DNA of 64,000 bases from CAYLHB01 sp041908795. Lineage in GTDB: Bacteria > Patescibacteriota > Minisyncoccia > Phycocordibacterales > UBA12088. Every line of letters begins with the position of its first letter. Position 1 is the first letter of the stretch. Location of the stretch: positions 41,807 to 105,806 of the forward strand of contig JAYRER010000048.1 of assembly GCA_041908795.1 (NCBI GenBank), read 5' to 3'. Of this stretch, positions 34,070 to 42,654 are shown in pieces. Under the pieces are notes generated by a model. That model was not told the DNA's origin. It worked only from the letters and a program-made list of their open reading frames with translations, and searched no databases. Both the position numbers and the translations under genes were made by a program.

Positions 34070-35059
34070 ATGTATACGCCTAGACTTTTTTTAAAAACAC
34101 ACTTTCTGGTACCAGTGGGTTTAGTAGCGCTCCTTATCTTTACGTCATGTGGAGTTTCATTTGCTCAGACAGCAAATAGTTTTCCAGGCGCGTCTACAAG
34201 TAGCAACCTTTCAACTAACGCCATGACGGTGGAAACACGGTCAATGGTTATTAACGGAGCGAAGCGAACATATCAGATACAAAAACCAACCGGCACCGAT
34301 GTACGGTATCCGGTTGTGATTGTGATGCACGGTGGTGGGGGTAGCATAGAGGATGCGCTCGTGTTGTCAGGCTTCCCGGCGCTTGCTCAGCGCGAAAAAT
34401 TCATACTTGTGGCACCTCAAGGACTTAAAGGTGGTTGGGATGCGGTTTCAAAGACGGGAAGTGCGGGAGATGTCAAGTTTATTGGAAAAATCATCGATAC
34501 TGTCGTAGCAAAAGATTATGCAGACAAGACTCGTATATTTGCGACCGGAATGTCCGCGGGTGGCGCTATGTCGTTTCTTTTGGGTTGCGAGATGAGCGAT
34601 CGAATTGCCGCTATTGCGCCAGTGGGAATTCTCATGCATAAGGATCTTGCTAAATATTGCAAACCTTCGAGACCTCTACCTATTATGGTAGTGCACGGTA
34701 CGGCAGACACGCACGTGCCCGCAGGAGGTGGCACTTTGAAGTATGCGACATACCACGAAGTTCTTTCTCAAAAAAATACTTTAACGTTTTGGGCTACACG
34801 TAATGGCTGCTTCAGTGGTGTGAGTGGTGCCAATCTTGAAAATACGAGTAAAACTGACCGTTCAACGGTGACCAAATATACGTATAAAAAATGTAAGAAC
34901 GGCGTCGAAACATTGTTCTATGAGGTGAGAGGCGGAGGTCACACATGGCCTGGCGGTAACATGCCATTTTTGATTGGACTTCTCCTTGGAGTAACCAACA
35001 AAGACATGAACGCTACGGAAACTATTTGGAAATTCTTTAACAACGTTGGTCACAAGTAG
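34070..35059 (+). CDS. secreted alpha/beta-hydrolase, PHB-depolymerase/feruloyl-esterase-like
   Basis: 329 residues with a signal peptide (LVALLIFTSCGVSFAQ; cleavage likely after SFA). The nucleophile elbow FATGMSAGGAMSFLLG gives GxSxG, preceded by VVIVMHGGGGSIEDAL (oxyanion region) and followed by MVVHGTADTHVPAGGG (acid) and RGGGHTWPGG (catalytic His). This is the LpqC/esterase PHB-depolymerase family, which cleaves ester bonds in polymers outside the cell. The gene is more AT-rich than its surroundings, possibly acquired. A TGG-TAAAAT box lies about 35 bases upstream. Confidence 0.85.
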   Translation: MYTPRLFLKTHFLVPVGLVALLIFTSCGVSFAQTANSFPGASTSSNLSTNAMTVETRSMVINGAKRTYQIQKPTGTDVRYPVVIVMHGGGGSIEDALVLSGFPALAQREKFILVAPQGLKGGWDAVSKTGSAGDVKFIGKIIDTVVAKDYADKTRIFATGMSAGGAMSFLLGCEMSDRIAAIAPVGILMHKDLAKYCKPSRPLPIMVVHGTADTHVPAGGGTLKYATYHEVLSQKNTLTFWATRNGCFSGVSGANLENTSKTDRSTVTKYTYKKCKNGVETLFYEVRGGGHTWPGGNMPFLIGLLLGVTNKDMNATETIWKFFNNVGHK

Positions 35060-35117
35060 TGGGATTCTTAACTGATGGCAGAGATATTCACATTCATGTA
35101 TTTTATAGAGCGTTAGT

Positions 35118-35954
35118 TCATTCTCCGCAGGTAAATATCACCGTCCCTTCAGTGCAGGTACTTCGTATTATTGAGCCCAGGGTATGCAAGCGTTCGAGCA
35201 CCTCTTTATGAGGATGGCCGTAGCGGTTATCACACCCAGCAGACACAATAGCGGCTTTAGGCGCAACCGCTGAAAGAAATGATTCCGATGATGAGGTGCG
35301 ACTTCCGTGGTGACCGAGCTTGAGCACATCACTTTGAAGCATTACTCTTGAATCCACGAGGTACTCTTCTATAAATGAAGGTGAGTCTCCAGTAAGGAGA
35401 AACGAGTTCGTACCACACATGAGGCGCGCCACTACCGAGCCACTGTTTGCCTCAAGCCCCGTCACATCTCGATCGGGAAAGAGTATGTCGAGACGCACCT
35501 TGGGCGCGAGCATGAGTGTCATACCCGTCTTCACAAGGACCGGCTTTAACCCCTCTTCGCGCACCGCATCAAGAAGCATGCGATAATCGTCGCCATCATC
35601 GGCAACACCTGGCTCAAGAAACAAGCCCACATCGTAGCGCTCAAACACGTCAGGTAAACCACCTATATGATCAAGATCAGGGTGAGTTGCCATCACCACA
35701 TCAATACGTCGCTCGCTGGGACGTAAGAGGCCTCCGAGCTCGCGCAGTACAGATGTATCTGTACCACCGTCAATGAGAAGGCGACTGCCGTTCTCGGCCT
35801 CAATGAAAATGGCATCGCCTTGCCCTACATCGAGGAAGGCGACGCGCGCACTACCCAACCGCTCCGTTCCCGTCACCTCAGTCCACACGAGTATGTTCAC
35901 GGTGATGAGTGCGAGGAGTGCGTACCACACTGCATATGTTCGGAAATACTCCAT
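35118..35954 (-). CDS. ComEC C-terminal-type metallo-beta-lactamase, stand-alone
   Basis: 278 residues. One N-terminal membrane helix (TYAVWYALLALITVNILVW) then a metallo-beta-lactamase domain: VAFLDVGQGDAIFIEAENG, ATHPDLDHIGGL (metal HxDxDH), LTGDSPSFIEEYL and LKLGHHGSRTSS. In most bacteria this is the C-terminal domain of ComEC, thought to degrade the non-transported DNA strand. Here it is a separate gene anchored by its own helix, 2.3 kb from the ComEC channel gene. A TGC-TACACT box sits 6 bases before the ATG. Confidence 0.87.
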   Translation of the reverse strand: MEYFRTYAVWYALLALITVNILVWTEVTGTERLGSARVAFLDVGQGDAIFIEAENGSRLLIDGGTDTSVLRELGGLLRPSERRIDVVMATHPDLDHIGGLPDVFERYDVGLFLEPGVADDGDDYRMLLDAVREEGLKPVLVKTGMTLMLAPKVRLDILFPDRDVTGLEANSGSVVARLMCGTNSFLLTGDSPSFIEEYLVDSRVMLQSDVLKLGHHGSRTSSSESFLSAVAPKAAIVSAGCDNRYGHPHKEVLERLHTLGSIIRSTCTEGTVIFTCGE

Positions 35955-35960
35955 TGTGTG

Positions 35961-35966
35961 AGTGTA
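35961..35966 (-). promoter_or_regulatory. extended -10 box, leaderless promoter (ComEC-type hydrolase)
   Basis: TGC-TACACT, 6 bases, then ATG at 35954. Confidence 0.55.
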
Positions 35967-36062
35967 GCATGCACATACACGCGCACATGGATAGTGGTAG
36001 ATACGAAACAGAGCTCCGCACTGCGGCGGAGCATCTGAAACATATAATGTTTGTTTCTTGGT

Positions 36063-36392
36063 TCAAGTCGGAGCGCGGCCAACCAGTTTGAGGCATTCAC
36101 GCGGGAACAAGACCGGAAACGTAAGTGTGCGGAGATACCTACGTGTAAAGTGAAATCCCTTGTCGGTTGGCTTCAAAACATTCGCGTGGGGAAACACTGG
36201 ACGCACGTATACCAAGCGTACAGGTCCCCTCATTACCTCGTCGCTCTCACAATAGCGACTAAGGTACATAAAATCAGGAGTATGCACACAGTATAACTGT
36301 CCAAGTGGATGCCGCTTGTCAGTTGAGAACAAGTCGTGCATCACAAGCGACACAATATCGCCGCCCAAGAGTTCTGGATACTTCATTTCCAC
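36063..36392 (-). CDS. hypothetical protein
   Basis: 109 residues, soluble, GTG start with a near-perfect Shine-Dalgarno (AAGGAGG five bases upstream), a strong sign that it is real. LLGGDIVSLVMHDLFSTDKR and a GPVRLVYVRPVF strand suggest a small alpha/beta protein. No family recognised. It follows malic enzyme by 24 bases and is probably co-transcribed with it. Confidence 0.6.
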   Translation of the reverse strand: MEMKYPELLGGDIVSLVMHDLFSTDKRHPLGQLYCVHTPDFMYLSRYCESDEVMRGPVRLVYVRPVFPHANVLKPTDKGFHFTRRYLRTLTFPVLFPRECLKLVGRAPT

Positions 36393-36416
36393 CTTATCCT
36401 CCTTGAGTGAGTGCCT

Positions 36417-37565
36417 TTACCTAACGGCGGACGCTACCGCATGGACCACCCGCTTGTCAAACGCACTCGGGATGATGTGCGTCGGAGTGGGCCTCGCCAC
36501 GAGCGCAGCGAGCTTTTTCGCTGACCTAAGCTTCATCACATCGGTAATCTGACTCACCTTGTGAGTGAGCGCACCATGAAAGATACCGGGAAACGCCAGC
36601 ACATTGTTGAGCTGGTTCGGAAAGTCGCTTCGCCCTGTCGCAACGACATACGCCCCCGCAGTCTTCGCTTCATCCGGCATAATTTCCGGCACCGGATTTG
36701 CAAGTGCAAAGACAATTGGTCGCTGTGCCATGATACGGATGTGCTCGGGGAGAATGGTGCTCGGGCCCGAGACACCAATGAGTACGTCGGCTCCCGCCGC
36801 CGCTTCACGCACACCTCCCACTCTTCGTTCAAGGTTGGTAAGCTCCGCAAGCTCCTTCTTGTACGGCAAGAGATACTGACGATCGGGCTCGATGATACCC
36901 TTACTATCAACCACCACCACATCTCCCACACCGTACGTAACAAGAAGCTTCGCAATCGCGGTTCCCGCAGCGCCAGCACCAACAATTGCAACACGCACCT
37001 TCTGCACACTCTTACGTACCACCTTGAGCGCATTAATGAGGCCTGCGAGCACTACAATTGCAGTACCATGCTGGTCGTCGTGCATGACGGGTATTGAGAG
37101 CTCCTCTTTGAGTCGTGTTTCTATTTCGAAACACTGTGGTGCCGCAATGTCTTCGAGGTTGATACCCCCGAATGAAGGCGCAAGTGCTTTTACGATGGCA
37201 ATAATCTCCTCCGGGTCCTGTGTCGAAAGCACGAGTGGCACCGCGTCCACACACCCAAACTCCTTAAAGAGAAGCGCCTTCCCTTCCATGACGGGAAGCG
37301 CACCTTCGGGCCCAATGTTGCCGAGCCCCAAGACCGCCGAGCCGTCGGAAATGACGGCAACCGTACGACCCGTCCACGTGTATTCGCGCGTCCTTTCGGG
37401 GTGCTCGTGGAGAAACGTGGACACTGCTCCCACACCGGGTGTGTAGAGGAGCTTGAGCGCCTCGCGCGTGGCACGTGCCGTACCCCGGATCTCAATCTTA
37501 CCTCCGAGCTTCTTATGAAGGGCGAGCGCTTGGTGCGCTACGGTGCGCGGAGTGCGGGGTTTCAT
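36417..37565 (-). CDS. NAD(P)-dependent malic enzyme
   Basis: 382 residues, the short bacterial form. LLYTPGVGAVSTFL is the N-terminal signature, AVISDGSAVLGLGNIGP and SFGGINLEDIAAPQCFEIE are the metal/malate-binding blocks, HDDQHGTAIVVLAGLINAL the catalytic region and RVAIVGAGAAGTAIAKLL the NAD fold. It decarboxylates malate to pyruvate. With little central metabolism in such genomes, it may be a source of pyruvate and reducing power. Predicted leaderless. Confidence 0.93.
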   Translation of the reverse strand: MKPRTPRTVAHQALALHKKLGGKIEIRGTARATREALKLLYTPGVGAVSTFLHEHPERTREYTWTGRTVAVISDGSAVLGLGNIGPEGALPVMEGKALLFKEFGCVDAVPLVLSTQDPEEIIAIVKALAPSFGGINLEDIAAPQCFEIETRLKEELSIPVMHDDQHGTAIVVLAGLINALKVVRKSVQKVRVAIVGAGAAGTAIAKLLVTYGVGDVVVVDSKGIIEPDRQYLLPYKKELAELTNLERRVGGVREAAAGADVLIGVSGPSTILPEHIRIMAQRPIVFALANPVPEIMPDEAKTAGAYVVATGRSDFPNQLNNVLAFPGIFHGALTHKVSQITDVMKLRSAKKLAALVARPTPTHIIPSAFDKRVVHAVASAVR

Positions 37566-37571
37566 GGGTCC

Positions 37572-37577
37572 ATGCTA
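37572..37577 (-). promoter_or_regulatory. extended -10 box, leaderless promoter (malic enzyme)
   Basis: TGG-TAGCAT, 6 bases, then ATG at 37565. Confidence 0.5.
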
Positions 37578-37650
37578 CCACAACTCACACCTCATGCGCA
37601 CACGCACCACACGTGCTACCATATGTGACATACCAACTCACCACACCACC

Positions 37651-38250
37651 ATGCAGTACGAAGCGCGCACCTTTACACTGCCGGAAATTCCCGGCCTCTC
37701 CAAAGACCAGCTTGAGGTCCACCTCGGACTCTACCAAGGGTACGTCAAGCACGTGAACCTCCTCTACGCGGAGCTCACGAAACTATCCGACTTCGGTGAT
37801 GAACACACGTACACCATCGCCGAGCTTCGCCGACGACTCGGGTTCGAGTGGAACGGCATGCGGCTCCATGAGCTCTACTTCGAACAGCTCGAAGGGGGAG
37901 CGCGCGTTGCCGATGCCGACATCAAGTTCCACGAGCTCCTCCTCATGCAGTACTCATCGTTCACCAATTGGCTTCAAAACTTTAAATCAGTTCCCGCGCG
38001 AGGCCCGGGCTGGGCACTCCTCACGTACGACCCACTCGCACGTAGGTTTCACCATGTCTGGGCGGCCGACCACGAGGTGGGCCAACTCGCAACACTCCCC
38101 GTGCTCCTCGCGGTCGACCACTGGGAGCACGCCTACATGGTGGACTACAAACCTACAGAGAAAGGAAAGTACGTGGAAGCGTTCTTCAACGCACTCAATT
38201 GGGACATCGTGGCGAAACGGTTCGACGATGCGACACGTACGAACGTGTAG
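37651..38250 (+). CDS. Fe/Mn superoxide dismutase
   Basis: 199 residues from the ATG at 37651. Metal ligands are in place: His24 (LEVHLGLYQGYVKH), His73 (MRLHELYFEQLEGG), Asp156 and His160 (AVDHWEHAYMVDY). The helix after His24 lacks the usual HH pair (it reads LYQ) and is one residue short, so it is a divergent member. It removes superoxide in the cytosol, which implies contact with oxygen or an oxidative host. Metal choice cannot be told. The stop abuts the convergent ComEC gene. TGC-TACCAT lies about 30 bases upstream. Confidence 0.9.
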   Translation: MQYEARTFTLPEIPGLSKDQLEVHLGLYQGYVKHVNLLYAELTKLSDFGDEHTYTIAELRRRLGFEWNGMRLHELYFEQLEGGARVADADIKFHELLLMQYSSFTNWLQNFKSVPARGPGWALLTYDPLARRFHHVWAADHEVGQLATLPVLLAVDHWEHAYMVDYKPTEKGKYVEAFFNALNWDIVAKRFDDATRTNV

Positions 38251-39708
38251 CTACTCGCGACTCGCAGAGGTGCGCCAACGCACGTAGACGCTGATCGCCA
38301 CAAGGTAGATACCGCACACGAGAAGTGGTGGGGGAGGCGGAACCGTAAGCGATGCGAAGGGTGCCTGCGCGAGCACGTGTGCGACACCGAGAAGGTATGC
38401 GAGAATAGCGTGCGAAAAGAGCCCGAAGGGTGACGCGAGCGTCCCGCTTATGAGTCCGGCACACCCGGCAAGAAACGACACGAGCATGGCGAGCGGAATA
38501 ACGGGAAGCGCGAGGAGGTTCGCGAGGAGCGCAACGAGTGAGAGCTCACCCGTGAGTGAGAGGAGGAGTGGAGCGACCGCACACTGTGTCGCAAGCGTGG
38601 CGGCGACAATCGCACGAGCTCCGAATGAAGCGGGAATCCATGCAAGGCGACGCTCAAACCACGGCGAGAGCGTCACGAGTCCCGCGGTTGCGATGACGGA
38701 GAGCTGAAAGCCCGGATCGGAAAGGAGGATGAGTGGATTCCACATCACCATGAGAAACGACGCAACGAGAAGCAGGTGGAGCACCTCGACAGGCCGCACG
38801 AGGGACCGAGCGAGGAGTGCGAGGAGTGCCATTATCGCCGCACGCACCGCCGCGGCACCCGCTCCCGCCATGAGTGTGAATGCCACAATAGCCCCCGCAC
38901 CGACCGTAAAGCCTACACGTTGAGGAAACGCCCGCATGAGGAGGAGTACCGCGGTTGCGATGATGGTGAGGTTGAAGCCGGAGAGCACCACCACGTGGGT
39001 GAGTCCGACGACACGGAACTCCTCGGTAATTTTTTCACCGAGTGAGCGTTTCGCTCCCACGAGAAGCCCCGAGGCAAGCGCACTCTCCGGCTCGGACACC
39101 GTACGGTAGAGCGCACGCAAAAAAATGTGTTTCCCTTCGATGAGTGCGCGTCGCATGCCACGTCCCTCGCAGAGCACCTCGACCTTTGCAAACGGCACCT
39201 CGTAGAGGATGCCGTCTTTCGCAAGGTAGCGCGGGTAGTTGAAGGTACCCGCGTCCGTCGTGAACGGTTCGGGCCTTTTCAACGTTCCCAGAACACGCAC
39301 TGTGTCCCCAAATCGCACGGGGGTGCGTCGCGGCGCATGTACCAACATCCGCACCTCTCGCGTGTTCTCGCGCGCTTCTACGGCAACCGTGAGGAGTGTG
39401 CGATTCTCGCGCACATCCGGTTCGCGCACCACCACACCCTCGTATGCAACCTTCGTACCGAGCTGTGCATCGAACTGTGCGTCGGGCACGGGGAGCGCAA
39501 GCTCGGTACGTACGGCTCCCGACACCGTAGCGACACACGCGAGTGCAAGCAAGAGAAATGGGCGACGTTGCGTGGCCGTGTAGAGACCCGTAAGCATAAG
39601 TGCGGCTCCCATACCCGCTCCCACGACAACGAGGGACACCTCAAACTCCGACCGTACGAATACACCCGTAAAGAACCCTGCGATGAGCGTGTAGAAAAAC
39701 GGACGCAC
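38251..39708 (-). CDS. comEC: ComEC/Rec2-type DNA channel protein lacking the hydrolase domain
   Basis: 485 residues, GTG start. N-terminal helices and an OB-like DUF4131 domain (APRRTPVRFGDTVRVLGTLK) are followed by the competence domain: FRVVGLTHVVVLSGFNLTII is its signature, then about eight helices. ComEC takes single-stranded DNA across the inner membrane. The usual C-terminal metallo-beta-lactamase is missing and lies in a separate gene at 35118. TGG-TACCGT lies 6 bases before the GTG. Confidence 0.9.
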   Translation of the reverse strand: MRPFFYTLIAGFFTGVFVRSEFEVSLVVVGAGMGAALMLTGLYTATQRRPFLLLALACVATVSGAVRTELALPVPDAQFDAQLGTKVAYEGVVVREPDVRENRTLLTVAVEARENTREVRMLVHAPRRTPVRFGDTVRVLGTLKRPEPFTTDAGTFNYPRYLAKDGILYEVPFAKVEVLCEGRGMRRALIEGKHIFLRALYRTVSEPESALASGLLVGAKRSLGEKITEEFRVVGLTHVVVLSGFNLTIIATAVLLLMRAFPQRVGFTVGAGAIVAFTLMAGAGAAAVRAAIMALLALLARSLVRPVEVLHLLLVASFLMVMWNPLILLSDPGFQLSVIATAGLVTLSPWFERRLAWIPASFGARAIVAATLATQCAVAPLLLSLTGELSLVALLANLLALPVIPLAMLVSFLAGCAGLISGTLASPFGLFSHAILAYLLGVAHVLAQAPFASLTVPPPPPLLVCGIYLVAISVYVRWRTSASRE

Positions 39709-39809
39709 ACCTCTACGGTACCATGCGGTGCGCTGGCGGCTACCACTTGCAAACTCCTGTGGTGCCTGTACAGTGCTCGCTAGTCAACAACGCCATTTGG
39801 GAGATCAGT

Positions 39810-40265
39810 ATGGATGGTGCTACCCATAGCCCAACAATTCAAGAGATACGTACGGCCGCGCGTGCTCGCAGGAAGAACGAAATACGAAAACAGGAACAAC
39901 AGTTCGAAGACAATTGGCGTAATAACATCAAGGACGTCCTCGACAGGGCGGCGGATGAGGATGTGGACGCAGTTGAAGTGTATGCGCTCACCGACAATGA
40001 TGTGGATGAGGTCACAAAACGCGCACGCATACTGGCGCATCTACATGACACCAACACGCTCACAAGGGAACACTTGCGAGGGAGAGCGCACGTAATCGCG
40101 CGCATCATCGAGGAGCATAGGTGCTCCGTCGCCATCCGTCTCTGCCCTCCATACAACGGCGAGGGGCCGGGCCGACTGCGGCTCAACGTCACAAGCTTTG
40201 TGCTCTGCGCCGAGCTCCCCGAGCCGGAGGAGTCTTTCGTTCTCACGGACGACATGCGCACGTAG
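39810..40265 (+). CDS. hypothetical protein
   Basis: 151 residues starting MDGATHSPTIQEIRTAARAR, after GGGAG 8 bases upstream. The first 60 residues are charged and helical (RRKNEIRKQEQQFEDNW), the rest mixed alpha/beta. No family recognised. The frame is open upstream but without a good start. TACAGT about 40 bases upstream may be the promoter, and a strong hairpin follows. Confidence 0.6.
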   Translation: MDGATHSPTIQEIRTAARARRKNEIRKQEQQFEDNWRNNIKDVLDRAADEDVDAVEVYALTDNDVDEVTKRARILAHLHDTNTLTREHLRGRAHVIARIIEEHRCSVAIRLCPPYNGEGPGRLRLNVTSFVLCAELPEPEESFVLTDDMRT

Positions 40266-40292
40266 GCTGCTCCGCAAGCTTGAAAGCACCGA

Positions 40293-40321
40293 CGCCGGTC
40301 ACCACAACGTGGTGACCGGCG
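40293..40321. terminator. long perfect hairpin between convergent genes
   Basis: CGCCGGTCACCAC and GTGGTGACCGGCG form a 13-base-pair stem with an AAC loop. No U tract, so it may stop or pause polymerase from both sides or protect 3' ends. Confidence 0.6.
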
Positions 40322-40327
40322 CTTCCG

Positions 40328-40753
40328 TTACCTACCTTGATCCATCGCCTCGTTCGCGAGGCGATCGGCGCGACTGTTTTCCGCGCGTGGAATGTGGGTG
40401 AAGGTGACGTGCGGGAAGTCTTTGACGCGCATGTTGTGAATACTGATGAAGAGTGGGAAGAGCGACTCCTCTTTGATTTGGTAGATGCCGGAGAGCTGGC
40501 GGGCGACGAGCTCGGAGTCCATGCGCACCTCAACCTCCAAGTTCTTACACTGCGGTGCACCGAACTGCTTTTTCACCATTTCAAGTCCGAGGATGACCGC
40601 ATGGTACTCCGCAAAGTTGTTGGTCTGGTGACCGAGGTACTTCGACGCCTCCTTGATGGTTACTCCCTTCTCATCAAGGAGCACCGCACCCGCACCCGCA
40701 GGTCCGGGATTGTTCCTCGCCCCACCGTCGGTGTAGAGGATGACCTTTTTCAT
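40328..40753 (-). CDS. rnhA: ribonuclease H (type I)
   Basis: 141 residues. The four catalytic acids are visible: Asp in ILYTDGGARNNPGP, Glu in TNNFAEYHAVILG, Asp in VRMDSELVARQL and Asp in ENSRADRLANEA. It lacks the basic protrusion of E. coli RNase HI, like the archaeal/short type. It removes RNA from RNA-DNA hybrids. TGG-TACACT lies 6 bases before the ATG. Confidence 0.92.
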   Translation of the reverse strand: MKKVILYTDGGARNNPGPAGAGAVLLDEKGVTIKEASKYLGHQTNNFAEYHAVILGLEMVKKQFGAPQCKNLEVEVRMDSELVARQLSGIYQIKEESLFPLFISIHNMRVKDFPHVTFTHIPRAENSRADRLANEAMDQGR

Positions 40754-40759
40754 GGAGCA

Positions 40760-40765
40760 AGTGTA
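40760..40765 (-). promoter_or_regulatory. extended -10 box, leaderless promoter (rnhA)
   Basis: TGG-TACACT, 6 bases, ATG at 40753. Nearly the same sequence occurs before recJ. Confidence 0.55.
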
Positions 40766-40920
40766 CCATACACAGAAAGAACGGCGTCATATGCGACGCC
40801 GTCTTTTCTCCAATTCAAGGTAGAGGAGAAGTATTCCTCCTGTTTTTTGAACGGAGAAGAAAAGAACAACAAGCACGATAGACACAATCATCAAAAATCT
40901 CCCTATTCGCGTGCGAAGCG

Positions 40921-42630
40921 TCAGACTACATCAACGATACGAATTCGCAACTCGGTTCTCCCGCGAAACGTGGAAAACTCAAGATGGCCGATGAGATCGT
41001 ACATCTCTCCCTCTGCGGGTGCGGAAGGGTACGAGGCTGGGGTCGCGTAGAATGCGATGGCCCGCACACTTCGTGCGGTCGCATCGGACAGCCGAAGCTC
41101 CAAATGTTCGTTCGCCTTCCCAAAAGCGCGCACCTCATCGACCGTCACACGAGGAAAACGGAACAGAGGTTTTGGGTTGCCGATACCAAACGGCGCGAGC
41201 CGACTCACGTCACGGTATGTGGTCTGCGAAACATCGGCAAGGGTAAGCTCCGCGTCGAGATATACTGGCTCGGGACTCCTGCGCGACACCTTGCCGTGCG
41301 CTTCGATGAGCGCGGCCTCAAGCGCGTGGATGTGGGTGCCGTCAACAGAGAAGCCGCCCGAAAACTCGTGGCCACCATACTCAAGAAACACCTCCCGAGC
41401 TTCCTGCATGAGGAGGTACACGGACACCGAACCGTCGGATCTGCACGAACCCTTAATGACCGAACTCTCCTCTCTGCCCCAGAGAAACACCGGCCGCGCA
41501 TACTCCTCGACAAGGTTGCTTGCCACGAGTCCGAGGAGGGACGGTTTCCACGCAGGACTCCCCATCACAAGCACACTTTTGGGTTCTCCAAGTTTCTTGA
41601 GACGCATCTTGATTTCTCGGGCCATACTCGCAACAGCACCCTTGCGTTCAGCATTCACCTTCTCAAGTTCCCGCGCTCGCGCTATGCTCGTCTCGACGTC
41701 TTTCGCACAGAGAAGTGCGAATGCATCCTTGGCGTGTCCCATGCGACTTGCGGCGTTTATCCTTGGAGCAATAGTGAAGCTCACGTCGTCCTCGGTAAGC
41801 GTGCGCTGATCAGTGCGCGCAAGCGAGAGGAGTGCATGGAGTCCGGGCCGACGCGACTTCCGAAGCACCACGAGCCCGAAATGGGCAAGTGCTCGATTTT
41901 CCCCTGTAAGGGGTACAAGGTCGGCTACTGTCGCAAGTCCCACCATGTCGAGAAGCCACTTCTCCTCCCCCAAAACCACTGGGGCATCGGGAGATAACGA
42001 CGGATCCTGGCTGAGTGTGAGCAGGAGCGCGTGGGCGAGCTTGAAGGCAACCGCCGCACCACAAAGCATTTTTTCCGGGTACGCACAGTCTTTCTGTTTT
42101 GGGTTGAGAATAGCATAGGCACTTGGAAGCACTTCTCCGGGAAGATGGTGGTCAGTCACCACCACATCGAGACCAAACGCCACTGCATGCGCCACCTGCG
42201 CCACATCACCAATTCCGCAATCAATCGTAATCACAAGCTTTACCCCCTCCTCCTTTACACGTGTGAGTCCCTCGTTGTTGAGACCAAACCCCTCTCTGTT
42301 TCTATGCGGTGTGTAGTGCCGCACGACGCACCCGATTCGCTCGAGTGTTTCAACGAGGAGCACTGCGCCAGGTATGCCATCCATGTCGTAGTCGCTCCAC
42401 ACGAGCACTGTTTCGCCACGGTACCGCGCATCAAAAATGCGATCCACCGCACGTTTCATGTCTTTCATGAGGAACGGGTCGTGAGTATCACGGTCCCAAT
42501 TAGGAGCAAGGAATCGCTCCGCGCTCTGAGCACTGTGTATGCCACGCGCAGTGAGTAGTGTTCGCACAAGCGGTGCACACTGTGGAAGTTCTAAGTCATC
42601 CGCAGTAACAGGTCGTAGGACATAGGCCAT
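40921..42630 (-). CDS. recJ: single-stranded-DNA exonuclease RecJ
   Basis: 569 residues. DHH-family motifs: VLVWSDYDMDGIPGAVLL (motif I), VITIDCGIG (II), VVTDHHLPGE (III) and AGHEFSG-type DHHA1 block seen as LEYGGHEFSGGFSVDG. The C-terminal OB region (LELRLSDATARSVRAIAFY) is present. It degrades single-stranded DNA 5' to 3' in repair, and could also act on incoming DNA in a naturally competent cell. Leaderless-type promoter. Confidence 0.94.
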   Translation of the reverse strand: MAYVLRPVTADDLELPQCAPLVRTLLTARGIHSAQSAERFLAPNWDRDTHDPFLMKDMKRAVDRIFDARYRGETVLVWSDYDMDGIPGAVLLVETLERIGCVVRHYTPHRNREGFGLNNEGLTRVKEEGVKLVITIDCGIGDVAQVAHAVAFGLDVVVTDHHLPGEVLPSAYAILNPKQKDCAYPEKMLCGAAVAFKLAHALLLTLSQDPSLSPDAPVVLGEEKWLLDMVGLATVADLVPLTGENRALAHFGLVVLRKSRRPGLHALLSLARTDQRTLTEDDVSFTIAPRINAASRMGHAKDAFALLCAKDVETSIARARELEKVNAERKGAVASMAREIKMRLKKLGEPKSVLVMGSPAWKPSLLGLVASNLVEEYARPVFLWGREESSVIKGSCRSDGSVSVYLLMQEAREVFLEYGGHEFSGGFSVDGTHIHALEAALIEAHGKVSRRSPEPVYLDAELTLADVSQTTYRDVSRLAPFGIGNPKPLFRFPRVTVDEVRAFGKANEHLELRLSDATARSVRAIAFYATPASYPSAPAEGEMYDLIGHLEFSTFRGRTELRIRIVDVV

Positions 42631-42637
42631 GGAGCCA

Positions 42638-42643
42638 AGTGTA
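42638..42643 (-). promoter_or_regulatory. extended -10 box, leaderless promoter (recJ)
   Basis: TGG-TACACT, 7 bases, ATG at 42630. Confidence 0.55.
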
Positions 42644-42654
42644 CCACCTCTTTG

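Noticed and set aside
41057..41997. Long plus-strand frames opposite recJ
   Set aside because: Shadows of RecJ, with low-complexity translation.
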